A DNA stretch of 64,000 nucleotides from Thalassomonas haliotis (lineage in GTDB: Bacteria; Pseudomonadota; Gammaproteobacteria; Enterobacterales; Alteromonadaceae): the NCBI RefSeq assembly GCF_028657945.1, contig NZ_CP059693.1, forward strand, positions 3,286,001 through 3,350,000, given 5' to 3'. The position numbers were made by a program, and so were the translations under genes. Under the pieces are notes generated by a model. It saw only the letters and a list, made by a program, of their open reading frames with translations. It did no database searches and was not told the DNA's origin. Positions 8,531 through 16,463 of the stretch are shown in pieces (within the stretch, counting starts at the first letter, position 1; every line of letters begins with the position of its first letter).

Positions 8531-8947
8531 TTATTGGGTTTTAAGCAGAGAATCCAGGTTCTGCGTGCTTTTACTTGCGGTTTTTGCGATCAGATCCTGC
8601 TGCAGCGACAGGCGGGACAATTTCATTTGCAGCCCCATCAGGGTCTGGACATCCAAATCAGGTGAAGCCAGCGACAAATTGATGCCCTCAACTTCTGCCT
8701 CATGGACATTTTTAATTTTCTCTAAGCCGTCAAGTACCTTATCGCCGATATTGCTGCCCTGCTCATCAGATAAAGGTTTGCTGTTCATTTCTTCTAACGG
8801 CATGATCTCATTCACCCGCTGCTGGCCATTGTTCATGGCCGCTTCCATCCGCACTACATCTCCCGGCGGCGGCACCGCTGGAGGCTGTGCTTCATTGATG
8901 CCCAGTTGCTCTATCGCCTTAACGGCGCTAATTGCTTCAGTAGCCAT
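8531..8947 (-). CDS. sctI: T3SS inner rod protein SctI (YscI/PscI family)
   Basis: 138 residues starting MATEAISAV at 8947, with AGGAG 9 nt upstream; the open frame extends further but without coding character. The C-terminal part (DLDVQTLMGLQMKLSRLSLQQDLI) has the helical pattern of the rod/needle-adaptor family. It overlaps the end of the sctG-like gene by 11 nt. Placed directly before sctJ, as in ysc operons; the yscH gene that normally precedes it is absent. Confidence 0.88.
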   Translation of the reverse strand: MATEAISAVKAIEQLGINEAQPPAVPPPGDVVRMEAAMNNGQQRVNEIMPLEEMNSKPLSDEQGSNIGDKVLDGLEKIKNVHEAEVEGINLSLASPDLDVQTLMGLQMKLSRLSLQQDLIAKTASKSTQNLDSLLKTQ

Positions 8948-9386
8948 GCTGATTTTCTCCTGATAATTTGATCTCTGCAGCCAGCTCCCGGGCCAGCTGC
9001 GCGGCCAGCGGGTTGTCGCTATCTTGTGATAGCTGGGTATAGGCAAGCCCCTGGGCCAGGTCATTATTGAGGTAACACACCAGGGCAAGAAAGGCATGGG
9101 CAAAATCACCGTCCTGCCCGCTCTGGCTATGGCGCTGCAATAAAGTAGTCGCCGTAGTAAACTGTTTATTGGCCAATGCGATTAAGGCAAATCCCAAATC
9201 GGTAATAAAAGCACCGGGGCGGACATTAAGCAGGTAAGTAAAAATAGTTTGCGCCTGCTCAATTTCACCGTGACTTACCGCCAGCAAACCGGTTTCGGCC
9301 AAAGATTTCATCACTTGCTCCTGAGACATTTGTGGGATATTTTTCAACGTCCCGCCATTGAGTGCCGCCCCGCTGATATAATTCAT
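8937..9386 (-). CDS. sctG: SctG-like TPR chaperone of the needle subunit
   Basis: 149 residues, with TPR-like helical pairs (GLLAVSHGEIEQAQTIFTYLL; ALIALANKQFTTATTLL). In Ysc systems YscG and YscE hold the needle subunit YscF monomeric in the cytoplasm. Here the gene follows sctF and sctE in exactly that order, which supports the call more than the weak sequence conservation. Start at 9386 follows GGAGCG. Confidence 0.78.
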   Translation of the reverse strand: MNYISGAALNGGTLKNIPQMSQEQVMKSLAETGLLAVSHGEIEQAQTIFTYLLNVRPGAFITDLGFALIALANKQFTTATTLLQRHSQSGQDGDFAHAFLALVCYLNNDLAQGLAYTQLSQDSDNPLAAQLARELAAEIKLSGENQHGY

Positions 9387-9394
9387 AACCGCTC

Positions 9395-9616
9395 CTACAT
9401 TTTCTGGATAACGCCGCTGACGGCGTCGCTTAAAGATTTCATGGTAGTACTGGCCAAACTGGTGGCATTACCCCATTCACCTATGGCCTGCTGAAATTTA
9501 AGTAAATTGCCTGTGTCGGTTAAATCAAGCTCAGATGTCTCCCTGACCTTGGCATCCTTTTCTTCAAACAATTTTCCCATGCTGTTGGTAATGGCTTCGG
9601 TATTAAAGCTGCTCAT
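9395..9616 (-). CDS. sctF: T3SS needle subunit SctF (YscF family)
   Basis: 73 residues, the usual size of a needle subunit. Two helices are separated by a short turn, and the C-terminal segment (TMKSLSDAVSGVIQKM) is typical. The start at 9616 has GGAG upstream. It lies between the genes for its chaperones SctE and SctG. Confidence 0.92.
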   Translation of the reverse strand: MSSFNTEAITNSMGKLFEEKDAKVRETSELDLTDTGNLLKFQQAIGEWGNATSLASTTMKSLSDAVSGVIQKM

Positions 9617-9642
9617 TTCATTCTCCTTATTGATATAAAGTT

Positions 9643-9870
9643 TTACTGGTGCAATTTGTTCCAGACACTGTCGATCACTTCCAATGCCGCCGCCAAGGCC
9701 TGCTTTTCCAGCTCCAGCTGCCTGAATTGTTCGGCGCTGCCGCCGGTGGCCATTTGTTGTTTTACTTGGCTCTCCCGGTCGATAAAGGTTTGTTTTTGCC
9801 GGCCGATAAACTGACCGTTAAAGTCTTTGCTGATCTCGTGCTCCATCGGGATTTTCAGCCAGTTATTCAT
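9643..9870 (-). CDS. sctE: SctE needle co-chaperone (YscE family)
   Basis: 75 residues, mainly two long helices (about 15-40 and 45-72), as in YscE/PscE. It overlaps the sctD stop by 8 nt and precedes sctF, the position of yscE. Partner of the TPR chaperone SctG in keeping the needle subunit soluble. Here the name means the YscE chaperone, not the translocon protein that unified nomenclature also calls SctE. Confidence 0.8.
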   Translation of the reverse strand: MNNWLKIPMEHEISKDFNGQFIGRQKQTFIDRESQVKQQMATGGSAEQFRQLELEKQALAAALEVIDSVWNKLHQ

Positions 9871-11368
9871 TGTGTTGTCCTCCGATAAGGTAAATCATCG
9901 CCTTGCCTGCTTTACTGAGCACCACCCGGTCCGGACCGATAGATTCGATCAGGTATCCGCCTGCCAGTTTGCCGCCGGTGATCACCCGCTTGCCGCCTGC
10001 GGTAATGATATAAGGTACGGCGCCCAGGCTGACCCCTTTGATCTCCTGTAGGGTTTTCTCTATCCTTTGCGCCGAAAATTCCAGCTTAGGCAAGCCCTGA
10101 TAGCGCTGGTTAAATTCCTGCTCTATCTGCTGCCAGTTTGCCAGCGAGCCGGCGGCAATTTCACCGCTGACAACTATGGCGGAGGCTTGTTTTCCCAACG
10201 CCAGGTTATCCAGCCCCTCCTGGGATAAACGCCTCTTCAGCCAGGCGGCTCTCGATGCCCGGGTGTCAAAATCAGCACTGATGTGACCGACCCCGGCGAC
10301 ATCCCGCTCAAGCTTGCTTTTCAAACTTGGCCAATGGCTGTTATCGCTCAGATAACCGCCGATAACAAAATCTCCCGCCTGCTCACCGTAACTCACTTTC
10401 AGGTTCGGATAACCCAGTACCTTAAGTAAGTAACTGAGGTTATTAAAAAGTTGCGATAAAACCCGAATATTCATTTTTACCGGGTAAGTGGAGCCGGCAA
10501 TCAGTTGCTGCACTTGCTCCTGCTGCTTGTTATTACTGACAAAACCTTCCAGTACCAGGGCTTTACCCGACGATAGATTTTGCTTTTGACTAAAGCTCAG
10601 CTGATCCAGGCCTGCCTGACTTAATTGCTGTTGCAAACTTTGCTGAGCAAACCGCCCTTGCTCTGCCAAAGTCAGCGGTGCCGGTTCGCTGCCGTCTGGA
10701 GATGACAACCCCAGATAAATGCCGCCGCAGGCAAGACTCAGGCCCAGCACTAATGCCGGTAAAACCGCGGCAGAGCGTTTCTTGCCGCTTTCGGGGAGCC
10801 GTTCCGCTTGCTGTGCTTGCTCAGCCGCTTCCTCCTTTTGCTCATCTTCACCAGCTGTAGGGGTCTGCTGCGGCTCCTCTTGTTGCAGCTGGGGCAGTTC
10901 AATTTCAGGCCAGGATTCATTTTTAGGACCATAAACCAAATGCAATAAACCTAAGGTGAGCACTTCAAAGGGCTTAACCGACAGCTTAATCGCTTGGTTT
11001 TCAAGCTCTTTTTCATCAAGCGCCAGCGGTCTACCCGCCAGATAGCTGGCCTGCTGCCCGCTTAACCCTTCAACAAAAACCTCACCCTCGCTGCATATCA
11101 GGGTAAGCAGATGATCTGGCAAATTATCGCCGGATAACACAATATCGTTATCTTCGCCTTTACCTAAGCGGGTGCTGCCGTGATAAAGGGGAATTTCCGC
11201 CCCCAGATGCACGCCGGATAAAATCTTCAGTGTCCATTTCGCCAGGAATTGCCCGCTTTCGCCTGCGGCCTGTTCCTGCTCTTGTTGCTCTGGGGCCACA
11301 GCAGCAAGCTCGTCATGGTCAATGCCGCTGGCGGATAAACCATGATCTTGTGGGGAAGCTAACGCCAT
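9863..11368 (-). CDS. sctD: T3SS inner membrane ring protein SctD
   Basis: 501 residues, somewhat longer than YscD (about 420). A cytoplasmic FHA-like domain (about 44-145, with TRLGKGEDNDIVLSG) leads to a Gln/Glu-rich linker, one transmembrane helix (about 200-222) and periplasmic BON-like ring-building repeats. The extra length lies mostly in the linker at 150-198. It starts 13 nt after the sctC stop and is translationally coupled to sctE. Confidence 0.93.
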   Translation of the reverse strand: MALASPQDHGLSASGIDHDELAAVAPEQQEQEQAAGESGQFLAKWTLKILSGVHLGAEIPLYHGSTRLGKGEDNDIVLSGDNLPDHLLTLICSEGEVFVEGLSGQQASYLAGRPLALDEKELENQAIKLSVKPFEVLTLGLLHLVYGPKNESWPEIELPQLQQEEPQQTPTAGEDEQKEEAAEQAQQAERLPESGKKRSAAVLPALVLGLSLACGGIYLGLSSPDGSEPAPLTLAEQGRFAQQSLQQQLSQAGLDQLSFSQKQNLSSGKALVLEGFVSNNKQQEQVQQLIAGSTYPVKMNIRVLSQLFNNLSYLLKVLGYPNLKVSYGEQAGDFVIGGYLSDNSHWPSLKSKLERDVAGVGHISADFDTRASRAAWLKRRLSQEGLDNLALGKQASAIVVSGEIAAGSLANWQQIEQEFNQRYQGLPKLEFSAQRIEKTLQEIKGVSLGAVPYIITAGGKRVITGGKLAGGYLIESIGPDRVVLSKAGKAMIYLIGGQHNE

Positions 11369-11381
11369 CTTGAGTACTCCG

Positions 11382-13019
11382 TTACTTGATTAATTTAAAA
11401 TTGGACGGGGTATTAAGCTGTGCCCCTTGCTGGTCCATGGCGATATCCGATGCCTGGACCACATGTGGTGAAATCAAAAACAGCCTGAGCATTTTCACCG
11501 AAGTTTTCGAGGTACTTTTAAACAAATTGCCCAGCAGCGGAATTCTGTGCAGCAAAGGCACCTTGCTTACCGACTCCCCTTGCGAGTCAAAGTAATAGCC
11601 GCCAATAAGCAGACTCTGGTTTTTACCGATCACCGCCTGGGTATTGATTAGCGTATTGCTGATCACCGGGATATCATCAACGCTTTGTTCCGTTTGCTGA
11701 CCGTCTTCAATCTGGATATCCATGCGCACCGCCTCTCCGTCATGCGTTCTTTGAATATGCGGAGTGACCCGCACCAGAGTGCCGACGGTGACCGGGAAGA
11801 GATCAACCACATCTTCACCGGATAAACGCACATAAAAGGTATTGCTGTTATCCAGGACCGCTTCGTAATTATCCAAAGTTAGTACCGAGGGCTGCGAGGT
11901 AATTTTCGCCTTACCTTCTGTGGCCAGCGCCCGGATTTTGCTGACCAGGTTACCTGCCGCCCCGGCGATCAATTGCAGTTCGCCGCTGGCCAAGCTGCCT
12001 GTGGTTGAGATATCGCCGACATTGACGGCATAATCATTACTGGTATATTGCCAGTCCACCCCGAGTTCGCTTAAATCATCGGTTTGAATGTTTACTATGG
12101 TGACATTCACTTCAATTTGATCCAGCGGCACATCCAGGGATTTGATCAACTCGCCATAGGTTTCAACATTGGCCTGGGTATCCCCGATGACGATGGCATT
12201 AAGGCGATGATCGGCTTTAATAAAAGGTTTGATGCCGCCTGGGCCTGACGCCTCCTCCTCCGGCAAAACTGCCGCCTGGCTGTTTTGCGCTTTATCACCG
12301 GCTTTGGCTGCCGATACCGGCAAACGGCCGGCCATGGTCGGCAGCGGCTTTCTTACCTGCGTCACCTGCCCGGTTTGGTTACCGGAAATGGTATCCGTCA
12401 GCAGGCTTAATACGCCCGGGACCTGTTTTTCCTGGCCGCGGTAGTTATAGGTATAATCAGTGGCGCTGGCATATTGTAAGCGGAAGGTGGAAATCACAAA
12501 TTTATCTTCATGCTGCTTACGTACTTCCTTGTCCAGCATCTCTGCGACCTTGACCACCATTTCCACAAATTTTGGCGCACCGGCAACAAAGATCAATTTT
12601 TGCTGCTCCAGCGCAGTCCACTGGGCATTAAGCTGCCACCAGGGCAACACCCGCATGGTCTGATACAAGGCCTGTGTGCTGATATATTTTAACTGCACTA
12701 CGGCATTTTCCGACTCATCGGTGCGGTAAAAATGCAGCATATGGCCGTCGTAATACCAGGTCATATTACTGATGGCGGATAGCTGCTTTAAAATATTTTC
12801 CGCGCTGTTTTCCGGGAAGTTACCGTTAATGGGCATATCCAGCGAGTCGCTGACATTGGCGGGAATGCCGTAGCTGGAGGCAAATTCCCGCAAAATTTCT
12901 TTTAAGGTTTCGCCGCTGGCCATATAGCCGTATTTCTGTCCTTTCCAGTCGGGCTGGGAGCTCAGGGCCGGCAAAGCGAACAAAGCAAGTAATAATAAGC
13001 TGTAACGTAAAAAAGTCAT
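11382..13019 (-). CDS. sctC: T3SS outer membrane secretin SctC
   Basis: 545 residues. A Sec signal peptide covers about residues 1-20. N0/N1-type domains (ETLKEILREFASSYGIPANVS; RLNAIVIGD) are followed by the secretin C-terminal domain (SQPSVLTLDNYEA; SLLIGGYYFD; VPLLHRIPLLGNLF), the hallmark order. It forms the outer membrane ring of the injectisome. No pilotin (YscW) gene is visible in this window. Confidence 0.96.
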   Translation of the reverse strand: MTFLRYSLLLLALFALPALSSQPDWKGQKYGYMASGETLKEILREFASSYGIPANVSDSLDMPINGNFPENSAENILKQLSAISNMTWYYDGHMLHFYRTDESENAVVQLKYISTQALYQTMRVLPWWQLNAQWTALEQQKLIFVAGAPKFVEMVVKVAEMLDKEVRKQHEDKFVISTFRLQYASATDYTYNYRGQEKQVPGVLSLLTDTISGNQTGQVTQVRKPLPTMAGRLPVSAAKAGDKAQNSQAAVLPEEEASGPGGIKPFIKADHRLNAIVIGDTQANVETYGELIKSLDVPLDQIEVNVTIVNIQTDDLSELGVDWQYTSNDYAVNVGDISTTGSLASGELQLIAGAAGNLVSKIRALATEGKAKITSQPSVLTLDNYEAVLDNSNTFYVRLSGEDVVDLFPVTVGTLVRVTPHIQRTHDGEAVRMDIQIEDGQQTEQSVDDIPVISNTLINTQAVIGKNQSLLIGGYYFDSQGESVSKVPLLHRIPLLGNLFKSTSKTSVKMLRLFLISPHVVQASDIAMDQQGAQLNTPSNFKLIK

Positions 13020-13043
13020 TTGGGATCCTTCTCTGCCGGTCGG

Positions 13044-13475
13044 TTACGGGTGGATCATCATTGCCGGACGGGAAACTTCCACTTCATCCGATTCTGATTG
13101 TTGGAAAAAGGCTACGGCATTGAGAAACTCTTCCACTACAGACTCAAACTGGCCATATTCGATGTTTCGTACCGATAACTGGTAAAAAGCGATAAGTTCA
13201 GTCCCTTCAATGACAAGGGTGATTGGATAGCGTTTGATATAGGTTAACGCCATCTTTAAATAACGCTGCAGCTGCTCGTTTTGTTCACGCTCATCTGCGG
13301 CTAATTCAACAATTTTTGCCGTTATATGGAATTTACCCGAAGCTTCAAAATAGCGCAGGTTCAGATCATCGCAAATCAGGGTATAAGCCTCCTGCCCCAA
13401 CTCCGGGAGCAGGCTGCTGATACAGGCGAATTTGTACTTTTCACAAAGGGTGTTGACGAAGTTGTCTAAAATCAT
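13044..13475 (-). CDS. CesT-like T3SS chaperone, YscB-like
   Basis: 143 residues from the ATG at 13475; an in-frame TTG lies 30 nt upstream. Small acidic protein with the alpha-beta pattern of class I T3SS chaperones. It sits directly before sctC, the place of yscB, whose product pairs with SycN to hold YopN. A SycN-like protein is encoded at 20598-20993, which supports such a heterodimer. First gene of the sctB-L operon. Confidence 0.68.
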   Translation of the reverse strand: MILDNFVNTLCEKYKFACISSLLPELGQEAYTLICDDLNLRYFEASGKFHITAKIVELAADEREQNEQLQRYLKMALTYIKRYPITLVIEGTELIAFYQLSVRNIEYGQFESVVEEFLNAVAFFQQSESDEVEVSRPAMMIHP

Positions 13476-13568
13476 AATGAATCCATTTTGCTTGCTGCAT
13501 TGCAACTCTCTTGTTAAGCGCTGCTGGCCAGAGAAATTGCCTATCCAAATAAGGCTGTTAACTAGTTA

Positions 13569-13590
13569 GTAACGGCTGTGAAAAAAAGTT
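13569..13590 (-). promoter_or_regulatory. T3SS-type promoter element before the sctB-L operon
   Basis: Minus strand: AAC (13590-13588), seven T, then CACAGCC and GTTAC (13573-13569), a 14-nt spacer. It is 94 nt upstream of the first start codon. The AACTTTTTTTC segment is identical to that in front of sctN. Confidence 0.65.
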
Positions 13591-13670
13591 TTAATTTTAA
13601 ATTTTTATTTAACTGCCTAACGGTCAACTCGTTTCGCAGCGGCATTTACCATACCGCCGGGAAGGGAATT

Positions 13671-14234
13671 TCACTGGCAATAACTCAGCTCTTTACGTGC
13701 CCTGAAAATCCGGCTTTTCAGGTTAGAAACGGAAATGGCCAGGGTATCGGCAGTATCGGCATAACTTAAGCCGTCGATACAAATCATCTGCAAACATTCG
13801 CTTAACTGTTCCGGCAGCCTTTGCATTTGCTTATTCACATCCCGGTAGGCACTTTTTGCCGCTACGGCCCGATCGGGTTCATTGCTAACATTACTGTCGA
13901 TTAATACCGCCTCTAAGGCATCGACAAAATTGTATTTATACTGGGCCGAACGGTTTAAGTGGTTACGCACGATATTAAGGGCAATGCCCAGAACCCAGCT
14001 GGAGAACTTGGAGCGAAACTCAAAGCTGGCAATGCTCTTATATACCTGGATAAAGGTATCCTGCACCAGATCTTCCACATCATGGTGACACTTGATCCCT
14101 TTAGAAAAAATAAAGCTGTATATTCTGGATTTATAGTTATGTAATAACTGGTTTAGTGCACTGCCATTGCCGTCTTTTGATTTTTTGATCAATGCAGATT
14201 CGTGTGCCGGATTGGCCAGGTTTTGGTTAAGCAT
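13671..14234 (-). CDS. ECF-family RNA polymerase sigma factor (copy 1)
   Basis: 187 residues. Region 2 is clear (DVEDLVQDTFIQVYKSIASF; FRSKFSSWVLGIALNIVRNHLNRS), and region 4 with its helix-turn-helix follows (RLPEQLSECLQMICIDGLSYADTADTL, then NLKSRIFRARKEL). No anti-sigma gene lies next to it. It sits just beyond the sctB-L promoter and is a close paralogue of the gene at 14474-15094. Its likely role is control of the surrounding T3SS genes, by analogy with HrpL of Hrp systems and from the shared promoter motif. Confidence 0.9.
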   Translation of the reverse strand: MLNQNLANPAHESALIKKSKDGNGSALNQLLHNYKSRIYSFIFSKGIKCHHDVEDLVQDTFIQVYKSIASFEFRSKFSSWVLGIALNIVRNHLNRSAQYKYNFVDALEAVLIDSNVSNEPDRAVAAKSAYRDVNKQMQRLPEQLSECLQMICIDGLSYADTADTLAISVSNLKSRIFRARKELSYCQ

Positions 14235-14473
14235 GGCTAAACTCCATTTTTTTATTCAATTTTCTATAAAAACTTATTGGTCAAATAAGCATTCCTGTCG
14301 GGTTCGAATCACCCTGAGCCCATCTCCCGGGCCCCCTGCTTCAGTGTTTTGGTCCGTCAGAAGCAGGCAAAACAAGTATGCCAAAGAAACCTTGCTAACA
14401 TTGTGTCGGCTTTGTGCCGCTATATGTCGGCTATAGCTAGCTATCTTTCGCTATATTGCAAAAGGTATCGGTT

Positions 14474-15094
14474 TTATATGGAAAGTATCGAGTTGTACGA
14501 ATCCGGCTGTTTTTTCATCAAAAACGGCTCGCAGATCTTATGCTTAAGTTCTTTACGGGCACGGAACAGACGCGTTTTCAAATTCGCAACCGACAGCGCC
14601 AGTTTATTGGCGGCCAGTGAATAACTTATTCCCTGGACACAGGTAAGTTGCAGGCATTCGCTTAAGTGCTCCGGTAGCGACTGGACCTGGGCATTGACTG
14701 TTTCCAGGGTTTGCCTGGACATCAGCGCCGACTCAGGTTCATTATTGACATTTTCATCTTCCAATGTGGTATCGGCGACATCGACAAAGTTATATTTGTA
14801 CTTAGCCGAGCGGTTCACATGATTGCGGACAATATTCAGGGCAATACCCAACACCCAACTGGAGAACTTGGAGCGAAACTCGAAGCTGGTAATGCTTTTG
14901 AAAATCTGGATAAAGGTGTCCTGAACCAGGTCTTCTATATCGTGGTGGCATTTGATGCCTTTTGCCATGATGAAACTGTAGATGCGGGTTTGGTAGTGCG
15001 TCATTAATTCATTTAATGCATTGGCATTACCGGCTTTAGATAGTGCGATTAATTCGTTTTCATTGTCAAGATTTTGGGGGGCTTGATTCAACAT
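14474..15094 (-). CDS. ECF-family RNA polymerase sigma factor (copy 2)
   Basis: 206 residues, same architecture as copy 1. Region 2 is almost identical (EDLVQDTFIQIFKSITSF; FRSKFSSWVLGIALNIVRNHVNRS), region 4 is more divergent, and the C-terminal tail is longer by about 20 residues. The 239-nt gap to copy 1 and the separate upstream regions suggest that each is transcribed on its own. An inverted repeat at 15130-15148 lies upstream. A tandem duplication followed by divergence is the simplest origin. Confidence 0.9.
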   Translation of the reverse strand: MLNQAPQNLDNENELIALSKAGNANALNELMTHYQTRIYSFIMAKGIKCHHDIEDLVQDTFIQIFKSITSFEFRSKFSSWVLGIALNIVRNHVNRSAKYKYNFVDVADTTLEDENVNNEPESALMSRQTLETVNAQVQSLPEHLSECLQLTCVQGISYSLAANKLALSVANLKTRLFRARKELKHKICEPFLMKKQPDSYNSILSI

Positions 15095-15749
15095 AATTAA
15101 ACTCCGTTTATTTTCCTTGAACCCGGTGCGGAACTTAGCTCTTGTTCCCTCATACCTTGGTTCTATTAGTAATAGGTACTTCGTGGTGAAGTCCCTCAGT
15201 CGGAGAAAGTATCTAAAACAAATGTGTAAGGAATACGTAAAGACTTAGGAAGAAAGTGGAGGAAAAAAGGAAGAATATGGAGGAAATTTGCAAGAAAAAT
15301 GCAGGAAAACGACGAGACTAAGACATCCGCTGGCATGACCAGAATAGGATTGATACAGATACTGCTCATTTTTAATCCAGCCGCTAAAATCCAGGCCCGG
15401 CGCCAGGCCAGGTACAAACAGGAAGCTTAGCGATAAGTCATTATATTAATTCTGGTTTTAAAGGTTAGTAACCAAAAGAGGCAAGCGGATGCATAGATTT
15501 GCACATTTAGTACTAATTTCATTGGAAATTAGCAGCCAAGCCAAAAAAGGCTCAAAACAACGGGAGAAAATAATGGTAGTTTTTCTTACTTTTTTTCAAA
15601 TTGGCTGGGATTTTTCTTATTCCGGGTAAATTAACGGCATAAAAATAGCAAAAATAACGAGCAACAAGATTTGGCCGGGCATAAATACCGAGTAAAAACA
15701 CCGGGTAAAAACGGATATCAAAGGGTGTTCTTCTTACCTGTTTCCCCGA
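15095..15749. other. Gene-poor region upstream of the ECF sigma genes
   Basis: No supported gene in about 650 nt. It holds two inverted repeats close to the sigma gene (GGAAC..GTTCC at 15130-15148; CTATTA-G-TAATAG at 15163-15175) and purine-rich stretches. The open frame at 15196-15417 (minus) looks non-coding. Confidence 0.4.
15130..15148. repeat. GGAAC-N9-GTTCC inverted repeat upstream of ECF copy 2
   Basis: GGAAC (15130-15134) and GTTCC (15144-15148) form a symmetric pair with a 9-nt centre, about 36 nt upstream of the sigma start codon. It could be an operator or a stem in the leader. It does not match the AAC-N15-GTTAC element. Confidence 0.4.
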
Positions 15750-15783
15750 AAAATGGCGGCTTTCAGCAAAAAGCCGCCATTTT
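15750..15783. terminator. Strong terminator after the small membrane protein gene
   Basis: AAAATGGCGGCTTT (15750-15763) pairs perfectly with AAAGCCGCCATTTT (15770-15783) around a 6-nt loop. Both strands have T runs after the stem. It lies about 130 nt past the stop at 15913 on the minus strand. Confidence 0.7.
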
Positions 15784-15912
15784 CTATTGAAAAGTCATGC
15801 TCGCGGAAACATATCGGGCCTGGCAGCATTGAGGGGACAGTTAACCGGCATACCAAGATCCCGGCTGCTATTAAAAGCTGTTTCCCCGACGACAAAATCA
15901 GCACAGGGCCAA

Positions 15913-16332
15913 TTAGCTGTTGGCCTGGCGGCACTTGTCCTTGCTGACATGTACCTGAGCAAAAGGCTCTTTGCCCTGCTCATCCCGGAACAACTCCACA
16001 TCGATATGTTTACCTTCATCAAAGCGGGTTTTAAACAGCGAACTATTACAGACATACTCAAAAGCCGTGTTTTGATAATGGGCCTTTTTTTCGGAAAAAT
16101 CATCAGCGTCTTGATTAACGCCGTCAATCTGTATTTTCAATACGTAATAACTCTCGGCGGTGACAATTTCAATTAAGGAGGGTTTGTCATTTTTCAGGGT
16201 TTTTAACCGGGTGATATCATCTGTGACTATGTCCATTTCATAGATAACATCAACAAAATAGTAAAATAGCGCTCCGGTAAGCACGAGCATTAATAAGGCA
16301 ATTTCCTTGCTTCTTTTTTTATATGGGGTCAT
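15913..16332 (-). CDS. Hypothetical protein with one N-terminal membrane anchor
   Basis: 139 residues. One transmembrane helix (about residues 10-27), then a mainly extracytoplasmic or cytoplasmic polar domain with two Cys (EYVCNSS and KDKCRQ) that could pair outside the cytoplasm. No family recognised. It lies between the ECF sigma genes and the IS element inside the T3SS locus, with its own terminator, and carries no T3SS-type promoter element. Confidence 0.6.
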   Translation of the reverse strand: MTPYKKRSKEIALLMLVLTGALFYYFVDVIYEMDIVTDDITRLKTLKNDKPSLIEIVTAESYYVLKIQIDGVNQDADDFSEKKAHYQNTAFEYVCNSSLFKTRFDEGKHIDVELFRDEQGKEPFAQVHVSKDKCRQANS

Positions 16333-16455
16333 AGGTTAACTTCCAACAGCTAAATTTAATGCCGGCTACTTTATCCCCTCAAACCATTAACAGCCAGTTA
16401 AATTCGCTATTTATTCACCCGCCACCGGCTTCCTGCTTACTATCCGGGCAGCTCA

Positions 16456-16463
16456 AATAAAGT
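16456..16463. repeat. Left target-site duplication of the IS1595-family element
   Basis: AATAAAGT directly before the left inverted repeat, identical to 17503-17510. Eight-base duplications are usual for IS1595. Confidence 0.9.

Noticed and set aside
14295-14325. tRNA-like T-loop (GGTTCGAATC) between the two sigma genes, possible attachment site
   Set aside because: The T stem has at least two mismatches, no acceptor or anticodon arm is found, and no integrase or matching repeat is seen.
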